Shown: positions 1 through 13,008 of the stretch, piece after piece
Numbering within the stretch: the stretch's first letter is position 1
Layout of the letters: each line of letters starts with the position of its first letter
NCBI GenBank assembly: GCA_037957365.1
Contig: JARHVA010003528.1
Location: 1,171,501-1,235,500 of the forward strand
DNA: 64,000 nt
Origin: Torreya grandis
Lineage: Eukaryota; Streptophyta; Pinopsida; Cupressales; Taxaceae
Direction of reading: 5' to 3'
The notes under the pieces: model-generated
Seen by the model: the letters and a program-made list of their open reading frames with translations, nothing else
What the model was told of the DNA's origin: nothing
Databases searched by the model: none
Translations under genes and position numbers: made by a program

Positions 1-2276
1 ACAAATCAAACTCATCAAATCCTATTAAAAATTCTTAATCAAATGAATTATTTTCAAGATAACAATGTAAATCAAATGATGTAAATGCAAAATAATTTTA
101 TCCATCTTCAAACCCCGCTCAACAAATGCCATGGGGAACACATAACCAAAATGTTCAACCACCTCCTTTTTTGGATTCCCATGGTAATCTTATCCTTCAA
201 CCTCCCCTTATTAAAAAATTAATCAAGTATCTTCAAAATTATCCTCTTTCATCTCAAATTTATAATATCTATATAGGAGGTGTCACCCCTACCATTTATT
301 ACAATGGGTCAACCAATCTTACTCTTCACTTAAAGACATTTGGAAATCTATAAAGATTGGGTCAAGGTAAATACCTTTGATGCTAAAAAAATATTAACAA
401 ATACTCTCACATGTGATTCTTTAGATTGGTACAACAAACTCAAATCTCATTCCATTACTAGTTTGGAAGAATTGGTCAATGCTCTAGTCCAAGAGTTCCA
501 AACTAGTGATCTTCCTGAGAATACCTTGGCATGTTTTATCAATTACAAGCAACTTGAGACCAAACTTTCACAATATCTAATAAAGTTATGGAATAAATTG
601 TCTAACAAATGTGAACATAATATGGTATATGATAACCTCTTTCATTTGTTTACCAATGCTCTTTTTCCCAAGTTGCAATATCAGGTCTAAATTCTCTCTC
701 AATGTACTTTGGAAGATGCCATTGACTAGGCTAAGTGTCAAGATTTCATTATGCATAAATTTGAGCCATCTCAACTATATATGAGTACTCACATGTTAAT
801 TAAAAATAAAAAATTTCATATTAAAAATTATGGTGTTAGCAACTTTTATGATACCATTCATACTATTCAAGCTATTGTTCCCAACCAGACTCCAAAACAA
901 GCTGCCCCTCCTAACCACATCACTAATCCTCATTTATCTTTAACTAATAACATCAATGTTCACAAAACTTTATCCTTATGATTATTAAAAATGCAACTAC
1001 TAAGGTCTCTCCTATGAGAACTTGATCCCACTCGACCCATGAAATCTTGGTATGATCACAATAATTTTATTGGTTTCATGCTAGTTAGGGTCATTCTATT
1101 GAGACTTGTAGGAAACTTCATAATTTGGCTATGGATTTACTTTTTGATCCCAACTTTTATCATGATGATATCATTCATAAATGTCAACAAGATTATGAAA
1201 TTACCTTCAAAGCCCATGAAACACAAAATAAATCTCAAGCTTTGAACCAAGCTAATGTCATTTGGCCATCTATAAATATCCTCTTCCAAATCACCAAGAT
1301 AACCAATATAACCCTACCCTTTCTACCAATAATGTTAACAATCATCTTGACCTAACTCCTATAGATAATGTGGTCAAAATGACTAATATGTCAAGGGTGG
1401 TTTCCTTCATTGATCTTTATCCCATCCACACCCCTAAATTGTCTCACACATTTCATGTTATCCAAGATTCTTCTCCAACTCAATTAATAGAGTTGGGGAA
1501 ATAAGACCTTATATTTTTTGAAAAACTAATTCCAATACCTCCCTTGGATAACACTTATCATACCATTTCTACCATTCCTTCAACCTTTTTGCCTATCACT
1601 AATGATACTCAAACATATATCAACACTTCTTCTAATCTATCTCAAACCAAACCTACATCAACCACCCCATCTTCTCAAGACAATGGATAAACTTTTACTC
1701 AAATTAAACCTTCCACCTCTTATCAACATAAATTCACATACACTTTGATTCTTCCTTTTAAAGATCTCCTTCAACATTATGTACCTCATTCCAATAGTCC
1801 CCTTATGGGTTATGATGAATGAGATCCTATCATGGAGCTTACTAATCTCCCACCTCAAATCCTATTTCTCAATCTTATGTGGACCTCTCCACATCATCAT
1901 AATCATCTTATGTATATTTTATTTGAAATGAACATCCCTCATCTTCCCCTAAAAAGACATGAATGCACCTTATCCAAATCAAAATATAGAATTTTATAAT
2001 AGTGTGATGAGATGTGCATATATGTTGATGAAATAATGGACACTTCTCTTTCCCTCAAATTCCCAATTACTTATATGATCCTTGATAAGATTCTACTTTA
2101 TGCAGATGATCCTCCTCTGTTTATCAATATTAAAATTGGTGATATCCAAGCCAAGTGTGCTTTGATTAATAGGGTTATATAACTTTTTTTGAATCTCTTG
2201 ATATTATTAAAACCCTTGGATATTCTAAATTTAATCTTAAATCCACATGTAACACATGTCAAGGATATAATTGTGT
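1..2276 (+). pseudogene. gag-pro: Decayed Tat-like gag-protease remnant
   Basis: Broken plus-strand coding sequence of a Ty3/gypsy element. At 340-690 a 116-residue open stretch contains LDWYNKLKSHSI and LVNALVQEF, which fit the retrotransposon Gag core (family pattern: a DWY segment followed by a conserved hydrophobic helix). At about 1069-1140, in a different frame, a zinc-knuckle-like block reads WFHASQGHSIETC, the same layout as the gag motifs of Tat-1 at 48-49.5 kb. At 2100-2200 PPLFINIKIGDIQAKCALI resembles the start of the retropepsin domain, but the expected catalytic Asp position reads Asn. Several stops and frame changes separate these blocks. The reading breaks off at about 2276, where the Copia-like LTR begins. 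It may be the 5' part of the element whose LTR lies at 19876-21121; that link is inference. The gag call is firm, the protease call moderate. Confidence 0.6.
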
Positions 2277-5200
2277 TGGAAGTACAACCATTGAGAGTGG
2301 GGGGTAAATCAATGGCCTTAAAACAATCATTCAATTTCACTTATCATTCATTAAGATTTAATTCAAAAACAAACATCAACCAATGCATAAACAATAATCA
2401 GCATAATCATACAACATATGAACACAATATATACGTGGAAAACCCTTATGGGTGTTAAAACCCATTGAAACATAGTTTGGACTATAGTCTTATAAGTAAT
2501 GAATCAATATTTAGTTATGCACCAACCACCTAGGTGAATCATCACTAACTTAGCTACATGGAACCTCTAATCACCTTTGGACACTTGTTTCTCACTCAAA
2601 TGATGATGATCACCTTATTTTTCTATTTATATTGTTTTATCTCTCTCAAATAGCCTACTAGGCCTCTTCACTCAACTAGCCATCTTCTTAATAGATTTAG
2701 TTCAAGTGACCTTGATCATCATATATATAATCACTATTATAACTTCATGAAATATTAAACACACCTATATTATGGTATTAAATCCCTCTACCTAGTTTCC
2801 ATACTTCTACTTCATTCATTCATACCCTCCATATTCTAACTAGTCAAACTAGTCCTATTAAACCTTCTTTTTATACTTGACTCTTGATTTCACATAGTTG
2901 CTCAGACATAAACATATCCATTTTTAGATCACCCTTGGAATATATCAAACAAAAATTTCATAAGATAAACAACCAGTACATAGGTCAGACATAACTCACA
3001 AGGACTAAAACCACCATTAGGCCTAAAGGAGACCTAATGCAATTAGACCTTCTCAAAGTAAATGTTTAACCTTGAATAATTTAGAACCTATTAAGACTCC
3101 ATAAATGGATTAAAATTTTCACACACATTTAAATTATACTCTCTATAATCTCACATTAGGTCCCCAACACCATTTATCTCATTTCACTCCCTGAACCACA
3201 CCATTAGGCCTACTCACAATTAGGCCTTCTTACTTCTAAAAAGTCTACCAACCAAAACTAAATCACACAACCAATCTTCTCAAAAAACATTACCATTAAA
3301 AAAAAAATTATATAACCTTCATAAATTTATATTCATTACCATGTGATTGAAACACTACAACATAGGCCTTAAAGTCTCTAACTCACTCTTACAATATGAC
3401 CATTCAGAACTACCAACTAGCCTCAAAACTCAATCATGATCATTTGACCACAAAAAATTATATAATATAATTTCATGACTCTAAATGTAATCATAATAAC
3501 CTCATATACCATTATAATAATTAAATTTGTATTAAACTCTTCATATTTGATCAATTCACCTCAAACTCATCTCTACTAGAAGACTATACAAAACTATCAA
3601 AGACTTCAAAACATAGTCATAAAAATAATGACTTAGAACACCTTTAAAATCACTATCATAAATTTAAAATGGGTTTAGATGATCCTAAATAATCCTAATA
3701 TCAAATTACAATAAATATATTATAATCTCAATAGTAATGTTGATCTTATAGACCAATCTCATTACTTCATTGTACGTAGACCTAACAATGTTAAACAAGT
3801 CAGTTTGGGAACAATTTTTTGTTGTATAAAATAATTTCCAAATCTTCTATTTAGTATGGACATGTATTATATGTTTTTAAAAATAACCGAATGAAATTGG
3901 ATCCATCAATAGTCTATGATAATATATCTCTTATATGATTCCCACTTCTATTTATTTTTCTCACTGTCTTCCTCACTAAGCCTTTTTAGTGAAATGTCAA
4001 TTTCCATAATTAGTTTAGAATATTTAAGGTCTAAAACCTGATTATAAACCACCATGGTCATATTAAACAATTCAAAATATTCAACCTCTATCCTTTTTTA
4101 AACTTTGACTCAGTCAACCCTACTTCATATACTAAATTTTTGAGAAATAAGTACTTTTCTTTGGGGTCCACTTACTCACTTGACAAACCAATGCCACCTG
4201 GAGGTACTTGGGATAGTTCAATACATGATCCGATCATCAAACCTAGTCATCTAATTAATTATAAGACATTTATATCAATATGTTCTATATTGGGTTATTG
4301 TTAGGGTTTGAGAAGGGTTTTAGATTAGTTTTCATTATTAACATTTATTCATAAATATCTACCCATAAAACCAAATCCCAATTCTTGAAAATCATTTTCT
4401 AGGACCCTTCTCCATATCTCCCTAAGAGCTTAACTTCCCATGTAATACTCAAATGTGCCAAAAAGCATGAGAAAATTATTCTTAGGTCTACAACACTTCA
4501 TTATAACACATAAGAAACCTCAAAACCACATTTCATGCTTTCTTATTCAATTCAAGACCTCAAAATTTACTAACACACTTGAAACAACCTCTCACACCTT
4601 TGTCAAATATCATATGAGATCTAACACCTTGGAAACTAAAATTAACCCCTTATTAGGCCATAGTAAGTCTCTTTACACATAAATACTATACCTATAAGCC
4701 ACACTTAGACCTTGAACACAACATGAAACATATTTATATACTATAAAACCCTCATACTTATGTCATGGAACCTCATATAATGATCACACACTACTAATAT
4801 TCTTCTCATAAGCCTTAGACTACTCACCTCAACATGTTACCAAGCCTATGCCTTCTCACTAAGTCTCTTCATGCAATGATTAAGCCTCAAAACTAACCTT
4901 GAAAATCTTATTAAGGCTTATTTTACTCATCATCATGCTTACAAAACTTTATAAACTCTCTTATACATGTACTAACACAATTCACCAAGATTCACTATGC
5001 TTCATGCATACACCTTCTCGCAGGGCTAGACTAGGTTTCTCAAGACACCTAATACTCAAAGAATTGAACTCAAACAAGATAAATCTCAATGATATCAACC
5101 AAGATAATTATTCAATAAATATTTTATGAAGACAACAATACTTTCAATAGGCTCATGATATGAAAATGCTCCTCAAGATTAGTACTCAATACTATGCTTA

Positions 5201-6985
5201 CCTTGTATCTTGATCTTAACCTTGGGGTTGAAAATGTAATCATAATAACCTCATATACCATTATAATAACTAAATTTGTATTAAAATCTTCATATTTGAT
5301 CAATTCACCTCAAACTCATCTCTACTAGAAGACTATTCAAAACTATCAAAGACTTCAAAACATAGTCATAAAAATAATGACTTAGAACACCTTTAGAATC
5401 ACTATCATAAATTTAAAATGGTTTTAGATGATCCTTAATAATCCTAATATCAACTTATAGTAAATATATTATAATCTCAATAGCAATGTTGATCTTATAG
5501 ATCAATCTAATTACTTCATTGTACACAGACCTCACAATGTTAAACAAGTCAGTTTGGGAACAACTTTTTTTTGTATAAAATAATTTCCAAATCTTCTATT
5601 TAGTATGGGCATGTATTATATGTCTTAAAAAAAACCCAATTAAATTGGATCCATCCCTATTCTATGATAATATATCCCTTATATGATTCCCACTTCTATT
5701 TATTTTTCTCACTGTCTTCTTCACTAAGCCTTTTTAGTGAAATGTCAATTTCCATGATTAGTTTATAATATTTAAGGTCTAAAACCTGCTTATAAACCAC
5801 CATGGTCATATTCAACAATTCAAAATATTCAACCTCTATCAATTTTTTAACTTTGACTCAGTCAACCCTACTTCATATACTAAATTTTTGAGAAATAAGT
5901 ACTTTTCTTTGGGGTCCACTTACTCACTTGACAAACCAATGCCACCTAGAGGTACTTGGGATAGTTCAATACATGTTCCAATCATCAAACCTAGTCATCT
6001 AATTAATTATAGGACACTTCTATAAATATGTTCTATATTGGGTCATTGTTAGGGTTTGAGAAGGGCTTTAGATTAGTTTTCATTATTAACATTTATTCAT
6101 AAAGATCTACCCATAAAACCAAATACCAATTCTTGAAAATCATTTCTAGGACCCTTTTCCATATCTCCCTAAGAGATTAACTTCCCATGTAATACTCAAA
6201 TGTGCCAAAAAGCATGAGAAAATCATTCTCAGGTCTACAACACTTCATTCTAGCACATAGGAAACCTCAAAACCACATTTCATGATTTCTTATTTAATTC
6301 AAGACCTCAAAATTTACTAACACACTTGAAACAACCTCTCACACCTCTTTCAAATCTCATATGAGATCTAACACCTTGTAAATTAAAATTAACCCCTTAT
6401 TAGGCTGCATTAAGTGTCTTTGCACATAAATACTATACCTATAAGCCACACTTAGACCTTGAACACAACATGAAACATATTTGTATACTATATAACCATC
6501 ATACTAATGTCATAGAACCTCATACCATGATCACACACTACTAAAATTCTTCTCATAAGCCTCAAACTACTCACCTCAACATGTTACCAAGCCTATGCCT
6601 TCTCACTAAGTCTCTTCATGCAATGATTAAGCCTCAAAACTAACCTTGAAACTCTTCTAAAGACTTATTTTCCTCATTATCATGCTTACACAACTTTATA
6701 AACTCTCTTATGCATGTACTAACACAATTCACCAAGATTCACTATGATTCATGCATACACCTTCTCGCAGGGCTAGACTAGGCTTCTCAAGACACCTAGT
6801 ACTCAAAGAATTGAACTCAAAAAAGATAAATATCAATGATATCAACCAAGAGAATTATTCAATAAATATTTTATGAAGACAACAATACTCTCAATAGGCT
6901 CATGATATGAAAATGCTCCTCAAGATTGGTACTCAATACTATGCTTACCTTGTATCTTGATATTGACCTTGTATCTTGTTCTTCA
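2277..6985 (-). repeat. Left (3') LTR of the Copia-like element, internally expanded
   Basis: Positions 2277-3720 align with 9628-10388 plus 13009-13760 with clear but decayed identity: shared tracts include cattaggcctaaaggag and cataaaaataatgactta. Beyond 3720 the right copy no longer matches, so the true LTR length is unknown. The left copy is much longer because of a tandem duplication (3483-6980). No coding function is seen; short open stretches at 4455-4682 and 4899-5129 look like chance frames in noncoding LTR. Confidence 0.5.
3483..6980. repeat. Direct tandem duplication, unit about 1.75 kb
   Basis: Unit 1 (3483-5231) and unit 2 (5232 to about 6980) follow each other with no spacer. 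Both begin aaatgtaatcataataacct and end near accttgtatcttgat. The offset is 1749 bp at the start and 1747 bp at the end, so only small indels have accumulated. By eye the two are over 90% identical, clearly closer to each other than either is to the LTR copy at 13010-13760. The duplication therefore arose after the LTR pair had diverged. Confidence 0.85.
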
Positions 6986-7719
6986 CATTAAAACATGATA
7001 TCAACCTCAAAATAGTTACTAGGATACCGTCAAATTATCTCTAAACATAGAGATAATATGTTTCCTTCAAATTATCTCTTAAACCATTAGGAACCACTGC
7101 TCAAAATAGATATTCTTTTTAAACTCATAAAACAAATAAAAATATTCCCCTCAAACCAAGCATCCTCCATGCTTCTACTCACTAGTTGAGTGCCTCCATG
7201 AAGCCTAATAGATTCACCTCTTCTATAGGGTACTAAAACAACATAAACTTAGTAGATTCCTATATCTCCATGTCCTCACTAGAATAAATTTTTTTCATGA
7301 TCTTATTAGGATCAAATATATTCTTTGGATTGACCTCTTTAGACTTCATTTAAGCAACATTATGACTTTGTATATTTGTCTTGATTCCCTCATCCACAAC
7401 CTAAACTAATATGGAGAACTCTTGGCACTCCTTTATATTTGAACTTTGTTCCACCATGGCAAATAGTCCACTTGGACTTGTAGATCAATCATTGTTCACC
7501 TTAGATACCTTTGGTTTCCATTCATTGTATTATATTATTTATTTTACTCTAGGGGCCTCAACCTTTTTGTTTGGACTTGAGAATCCATGCTTACAAATCA
7601 TTGAAATATGAAAAATATTTTGACAATTGAAAAACATTATTCCTCTCAATAAAAATACACCATTACCCATACATCTTGATTAATTGTTTCCTATTTATAC
7701 TAGTAAAGTATCTTGAAAT
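6986..7719. other. Unassigned noncoding stretch between Copia LTR and gag
   Basis: AT-rich with stops in all frames. The open stretch at 7411-7611 (plus) has no recognisable motif. The interval should hold the downstream internal region and polypurine tract of the Copia-like element; the run attcccctc near 7145 (purine-rich on the minus strand) is a weak polypurine-tract candidate. No protease or integrase motif was found. Confidence 0.3.
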
Positions 7720-9470
7720 GTTTTATATATCATGAAAACTATAATAAAAAACCTCATTCACATCCCTGGATTTATGATTCACCTCATAGTTCCATGCATA
7801 GTCATTTTTGGAAGGTCTTCTACAATGCCTTATTTTATAACCAAATTGGTTACATGAATAAAAATAACCACTGAAAAGATTAGCATACCTTATATCATTA
7901 GGATGATTGATAGGATTAGTATTCATTCTACTAGAACCATCATTCCTTAATTGGCTATTGATATTTAAGGTTTGATTTTCCTTGATGGCATTATTATTCT
8001 TCTTGTGGTCTCGATTGAAACCAAGGCCTATTTTGTCATTAGCAATCTTTTAACTACTTAAGATGTTGTTTAGATCATTATTACTCTTTTGAAACTTCAC
8101 AAGTTAATTCACCTTACTTGATGCCTAATCTAACTTATCTCTCAATGAATTCACTTTAGTTGCATACCTGACACATTATTCTTCTTTATCCTTTAATCTT
8201 GTAGTCATAATCTGAATTTGAGTCTCCACCTATTTGACTATTTCTTCTTGTTCCTTAGAGTTATTGTTCAATCTATCTTCAAGCAAAATGATTTTATCCT
8301 CATATTATTTTACAATATACCTCATCACCTTATTCTTCTTCTTCACCATCTTTAGTTCTTTTAGAGCATTCATCAACTCAGCCTCAAATCCCACCTCATC
8401 TTTTTCTTCATCTAAATCACTAATAGTACCTCCAAATCAAATGGAATCTTCCTGATTTGAAAAACTTGACTCCTCATCCATGAAGAGAAATTCATTAACA
8501 TTAGGACCAAAACCTTCATGGTCACTCTTAGAATCACTTCTTTCACTTTCATCAGATGATTTGCATTCTTCATTAGTGTAAAAGCTTATTTTTTCTTGAA
8601 GGACTTCTTGTCATCACACTTTCTAAAACTTTTCTTTATCTTATCAAACCTAAAAGAATTCTTATCATCATTATGAAATTCATCATACTCTTCATCATCA
8701 TTTATTTTATGATTATGATGGCACTTTTTAGAAAAGTGTCCAATTTCTCCATAATTAAAGCACTTGAAGGACAACTTCTTCTTGTATTTACCTGAACCAA
8801 TTTTCAACTTTTTTACAAACATAGCTATTAGCTCATCATCATCAATATCAAAAACATAATTGTATTCTAATTTATTACCTTGTGTATTCTTCTCCTTTGA
8901 CTTATTTTCTTCCTTGAATGTAACTTCCTTCTTTTCATGTCTTCATTCATTTCTCCCCATCTCATAGGTTTTTAGGGTGCCATGAAGTCCCTCCATCTCT
9001 AGCTTGTCTATATCTTGCATATCTTCAACATCAAACACTTTAGAATAAAAATTAGGTGTTATAAGTATCAATACCTTTTTAAAAACATTATACTATTTCA
9101 TTTCTTCACCTATGCCTCTTATGATGTTGACCACTTCATCAAACCTCAACAGGTAAGTTGCAATGGTCTCATCTTCATTCATCCTTAGGATTTCAAACTG
9201 TATTCTTCCGGTTTATAATTTATACAAATTAACCTTGTAATCTCCCTCATAGATAGTGTTAAACTTGTTCCACATCTCTTTGGAAGACACATAGTGTATC
9301 ACCTTCACAAGATCTACCTTTGATAGGCCATAAAGAATACCATTCATTGCTTTTGAATTGTTGTCACTAGCCTTCTTATGTGTTACATTTGTAAGAGAAA
9401 TAGAAGGTACAATATATCTATCCAAAACTAATTTAAAAACATCATGACCCTAATACATAAAATATTTTCT
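7720..9470 (-). pseudogene. gag: Decayed Copia-type gag with two zinc knuckles
   Basis: Minus-strand Gag remnant in pieces. The N-terminal piece (9425-9213) contains SKAMNGILYGLSK and MWNKFNTIYEGD, matching the UBN2-type Gag core of plant Copia elements (family pattern: NSKAMNAI, then a KEIWDKL-EG segment). The middle piece (8822-8586) carries CFNYGEIGHFSKKC, a CX2CX4HX4C knuckle whose second Cys has become Tyr, followed by an acidic and lysine-rich tail. A further piece (7926-7723) carries YSCNQFGYKIRHC, a second knuckle with its His changed to Tyr. Two spaced knuckles suggest the SIRE/Maximus branch. Frameshifts and stops separate the pieces, so no functional protein is expected. Confidence 0.75.
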
Positions 9471-9603
9471 CATACTAACACTCCAAAAATCATAATTAGA
9501 TCTATTGAACAATAGAGCCTTACTTGTAGAGAAACCACCATGTGCTTGACTATCTATCTTCGCTTGCTTAGCATCTCCTTTAGGTTATTAGGCCTGATTC
9601 AAA

Positions 9604-9621
9604 GGACCTACTTTTATACCA
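9604..9621 (-). other. Primer-binding site of the Copia-like element
   Basis: The minus strand reads TGGTATAAAAGTAGG, differing from the usual plant TGGTATCAGAGC-type iMet primer site only by changes expected from cytosine loss and drift. It lies a few bases inside the right LTR (start 9628), which fixes the element's orientation and identifies the right LTR as the 5' LTR. Confidence 0.65.
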
Positions 9622-10388
9622 ATTTTTTGAAATAGATACAATGAGGGGGGTGAATCAATGGCATTAAAAAATTAATTTAACTTCAATTATCATTCATGAA
9701 ACATTTATTCAAACACTTGTATCAACTAATGCATAAACAAGCATCCACATAAGCATACAACATATGAACACAAGAGATATGTGGGAAACTCTCATGGGGG
9801 ATAAAACATATTTAAACACATCTTATAATAAATTAATAAACATTTAGTGAGGCACCAACCCCACAAGGAGCACCAACCCTTCACTAGTCAATCACCAACT
9901 CAACTAGGCCTTTAGATGGCACCAACTTGCAAAGAGGCACCACTCTCCTAGGTGACTTAGCACTAAATCAGCCACATGGAACCTCAAATCACATTTTTAC
10001 ACTTTTTTCTCACTCAAATAATGATTATCACCTTCTTTTTCTCTTAACACTATTTTATCTCTCTCAAACAACCTATTAAGCCTCTTCACTCAACTAACCC
10101 TTTTATTGACATATTTAAGTCAAATGACCTTGATCATCATCTATATAATCACTATTATAACTTAATGACATATTAAAAACACCTCTTTGATATTATTAAA
10201 TCCCTCTAACTAGTTTCCAAACTTTTACTTGATTCATTCATCCCCTCCATATTCCAACTAGTCAAATTAGGCCTATTAAACCTTATTCTTACACTTGATT
10301 CTTGATTTCACATAACTTGGTCAGACATAAACCTATCTATACTTTTATAAACCTTGGAATAGATTATAAATTTTTTTAATTTTTTTTA

Positions 10389-10772
10389 TGATCTTGATAT
10401 GATTTAAATATTTAATATATGAAGAAATACCCTTAAGGTAGGAAAACACCATATAATACTCCTTTAGGAAGGAATAACTCTGCAATGTCTCTTCAAGGGG
10501 ATAACCTCCAATATCCTCTTACAATAGAAGATTCAATAATTCCTTGATATCTTTACCATGATAATAATCTCCTATATATAGACATCTATCCAACCCATGG
10601 ATGGGTGACCTCCTAATCTCAATATAGGCCGACCATTACCCAACGTACTAATTCCACAAGTTACTCCATTATCCTAATATATTCTACCCATATAACTAAC
10701 TAAGAGGATGTGTGACACATGTTAGTATCTCCATCAACCCATATAAATTAATATATCATATCCCTAGGTACA
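10389..10772 (-). repeat. Left (3') LTR of nested element, 384 bp
   Basis: Starts tgatcttgatatgat and ends gtaca on the plus strand; same length as its partner at 12625. Differences from the partner are scattered, mostly transitions. Confidence 0.85.
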
Positions 10773-10937
10773 TAGCATTACTTCCTTCCTTGACATGTTT
10801 CATCCCTGAAACATAAGAAGAAACCAAATAATGAGTGTGCTTCAAATCATTGCACACTTGTCTCTAATCTCAATCATCTAGCCATCCATATGTGATCTTG
10901 GTAGGTGGTATCTCTCCAAGATTATTTCCAAATTCCA

Positions 10938-11774
10938 TTATGATCCTCTAATTTCATTCATGATCATAATTATACTAATTTGGTGTCTAACCATAATTAT
11001 TCCTCTTTTTATTCCATGTACCATATTTTGTTGTGCTTCTCTGATTCCAACCATGACCATAGTAGGTATTCTTCCATGCATAGTCATAATGATTTCCCCA
11101 GTCATTCCATGTGCCATATTATTTTTTCTTTGGATTTCATGCATATCCATAATTATTAGAAATTTTATTTCCTATATAGACAAAATGATTATTATTATGA
11201 TGCTTCCTCACTTGGTTCCATGATTGTTTCCTCTCATGATGATGTGGGTGTCTATATACCTCAGCCTTTTCCAATACTTTGACCTTATCCACCTTTGCTT
11301 CTAACTCTTCCACATTTTCCTTCTTTTTCTCTTGAGTAGATGAAGTGTTCATTTATAGTGTGTTTTTATCTATATCATCTGAATCTTCAGCATGCTCTTC
11401 ATCACCTATTTCCATCTCATCCTCATGATCTACCTGGATTGTTATTGGTGCCTTTTTCACTATGATATCTTGTAAAGTGATCTTATTTTTCCTATACCAA
11501 GACTTCATGAACTTTTTTTGAACATTAAAATTCATTGTTCCCAAAGTCTCTAACCATGGATATCTAAGAACTATATCATATCATCCATATCCAAAGCATA
11601 AAAATCTGAATGCAAAACATATTTTTCCATAATGAGCTTCAAATATTTAAACATTGAAACATTATTACCATCTACTTGAACCTCCTTGATATTATTTTCT
11701 TGAACATGTAGATGCTTAGCCACATTCATGTTAATGAAGTTATACTTGCTGGTAGGGTTTATGGACACAACCAC
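10938..11774 (-). pseudogene. Retropepsin-like domain with acidic and Trp/Asn/His-rich tail
   Basis: 11774-11571 contains VVSINPTSKYNFINMNVAKH and VHSDFYALDMDD, which match the RVP_2-type aspartic protease layout, but the catalytic Asp-Ser-Gly position reads Asn-Pro-Thr, so the active site is lost. A frameshift near 11571 separates this from IVLRYPWLETLGTMNFNVQ, the conserved end of the same domain. Then follow a charged segment (EDSDDIDKN region), a Lys/Glu-rich stretch (11352-11250), and a tail rich in Trp, Asn, Tyr and His (11220-10940) in which a WN-x-GxxYDYAW type unit recurs. The tail is not recognised. Confidence 0.55.
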
Positions 11775-11850
11775 CTTTTTCTTTTAAATTCATACATGAA
11801 ATTGAAAAATTGACTCAGATTTCTTTGGAGCCAAATTATTTGAACCCTTA

Positions 11851-11960
11851 TTATTCTTATTCTTATTCTTCTTCTTCTTATTCTTCTTCTTCTTCTTCTT
11901 CTTCTTCTTCTTCTTCTTCTTCTTCTTCTTCTTCTTCTTCTTCTTCTTCTTCTTCTTCTT
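11851..11960. repeat. TTC/GAA microsatellite
   Basis: Pure (TTC)n over 11881-11960, imperfect back to about 11851. On the coding (minus) strand it is (GAA)n, giving Glu, Lys or Arg runs by frame, and sits between Gag and protease of the nested element. The plus-strand open frame through it (poly-Ser) is an artefact of the repeat. Confidence 0.95.
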
Positions 11961-11974
11961 TATCTTCATTATTT

Positions 11975-12221
11975 TTTTCCTCTTCTACACCTCTTTTTCT
12001 TTTATACCCCATCGATTTAGGAAAAGTTGTTCCATTGTTTCCCATGAAGACTATTGTTGTAAAAATCTCAATTGATTAGACCACCAATGTCGTGCAAGCC
12101 TAGACAAAGAAAGAGATAACTCTATTTTCCAAAAAAAATCCTTAGAATTATTCTCCTTAAAAATGAGCCACCATTCTCTAGCGTCAACATCATCTTCCCC
12201 TAAATTTTTTTGCAACTCCAT
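11975..12221 (-). pseudogene. gag: Short Gag of the nested element
   Basis: From the ATG complementary to 12219-12221 the minus strand reads MELQKNLGEDDVDAREWW and continues with LSLSRLARHWWSNQLRFLQQ. This resembles plant retrotransposon Gag cores (family pattern: D-A-R-x-WW-x-x-F, then a LxGLAxxWW helix). A stop follows the QQ residues, after which gag-like text (SSWETMEQLFLNRW) resumes in frame, so one nonsense change interrupts it. Downstream it runs into a lysine/glutamate-coding microsatellite. Confidence 0.6.
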
Positions 12222-12603
12222 GATCCATAAACAAATTAGGGTTCATGAAACCCTAAAATATCAATAACTCATACAAAATTGATCCATAAAATCACAACAA
12301 ATCACACCAAACAACTCAAATTTTTTTGACATTTTGACTGTGCTTCTCTTATATCTTCTTACATCTCCAGTAAAATTTTTGAATAAAAATTACTTATATT
12401 TCGGAAGATATAGTGAAATTATTATAAATCATAAAATAGAAATAACTCCCTCAAAACTATTTAAAATATCTCTATTTTTGTATTGTGACTTATTTAAAAT
12501 ATTCTCCATATCTAGTAAAAAAATTGTGGAACAATTCAAAACCAATCAAAAGTTATTGATGATTAAAAAAACTAGGGTTTTGCTCCACAAATTGCCCAAA
12601 TCA

Positions 12604-12617
12604 AAGCTCTGATACCA
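12604..12617 (-). other. Primer-binding site of nested element
   Basis: The minus strand reads TGGTATCAGAGCTT, a perfect plant iMet-type primer site, 7 bp inside the right LTR. Confidence 0.9.
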
Positions 12618-12624
12618 CTTTTTA

Positions 12625-13008
12625 TGATCTTGATATGATTCAAATATTTAATATATTCAAAAATAACCTTAAGGTAGAGAAACACCATATAATACTCCTT
12701 TAGGAAGGAATAACTCCACAATGTCTCCTCAAGGGGACAACCTCTAATATCCTCTTACAATAGAAGACTCGATACTTCCTTGATATCTTTACCATGATAA
12801 TCATCTCCTATATATAGAAATCTATCCAAACCATGGATGGGTAACCTCCTAATCACAATGTAGGCTGACCATTACCCAATGTACTAATTCCACAAGTTAT
12901 TCCATTATCCTAATATAATGTACCCATATAACTAACTAAGGGGATGTGTGCCACATGTCAGCATCTCCATCAACCCATATACATTAATATATCATATCCC
13001 TATGTACA
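12625..13008 (-). repeat. Right (5') LTR of nested element, 384 bp
   Basis: Starts tgatcttgatatgattc and ends atgtaca. It adjoins the primer site at 12604-12617, so it is the 5' LTR of a minus-strand element and should hold its promoter. Confidence 0.85.
12808..12817 (-). promoter_or_regulatory. Candidate TATA box in the nested element's 5' LTR
   Basis: CTATATATAG is conserved in both LTR copies (about 10571-10580 and 12808-12817). It is roughly 190 bp from each LTR end, a usual place for an LTR promoter. The sequence is palindromic, so strand is taken from the element's orientation. Confidence 0.35.

Larger units (their letters stand above)
10389..13008 (-). mobile_element. Nested 2.62-kb gag/protease-only LTR element (TR-GAG-like)
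   Basis: Bounded by 384-bp direct repeats at 10389-10772 and 12625-13008, both TG...CA and about 90% identical by eye. A perfect TGGTATCAGAGC primer site sits 7 bp inside the right repeat. The 1852-bp interior encodes, on the minus strand, a short Gag, a GAA/TTC microsatellite, a retropepsin-like domain and a Trp/Asn/His-rich tail, but no RT, RNase H or integrase. Gag-bearing short LTR elements of this sort have been called TR-GAG; they would need another element for replication. It lies in the right LTR of the Copia-like element and is therefore younger than it. Confidence 0.75.

Noticed and set aside
11810..12079. Plus-strand 89-codon frame with a long Ser run
   Set aside because: Produced by the TTC microsatellite; the real coding sense here is minus (Gag before, protease after).
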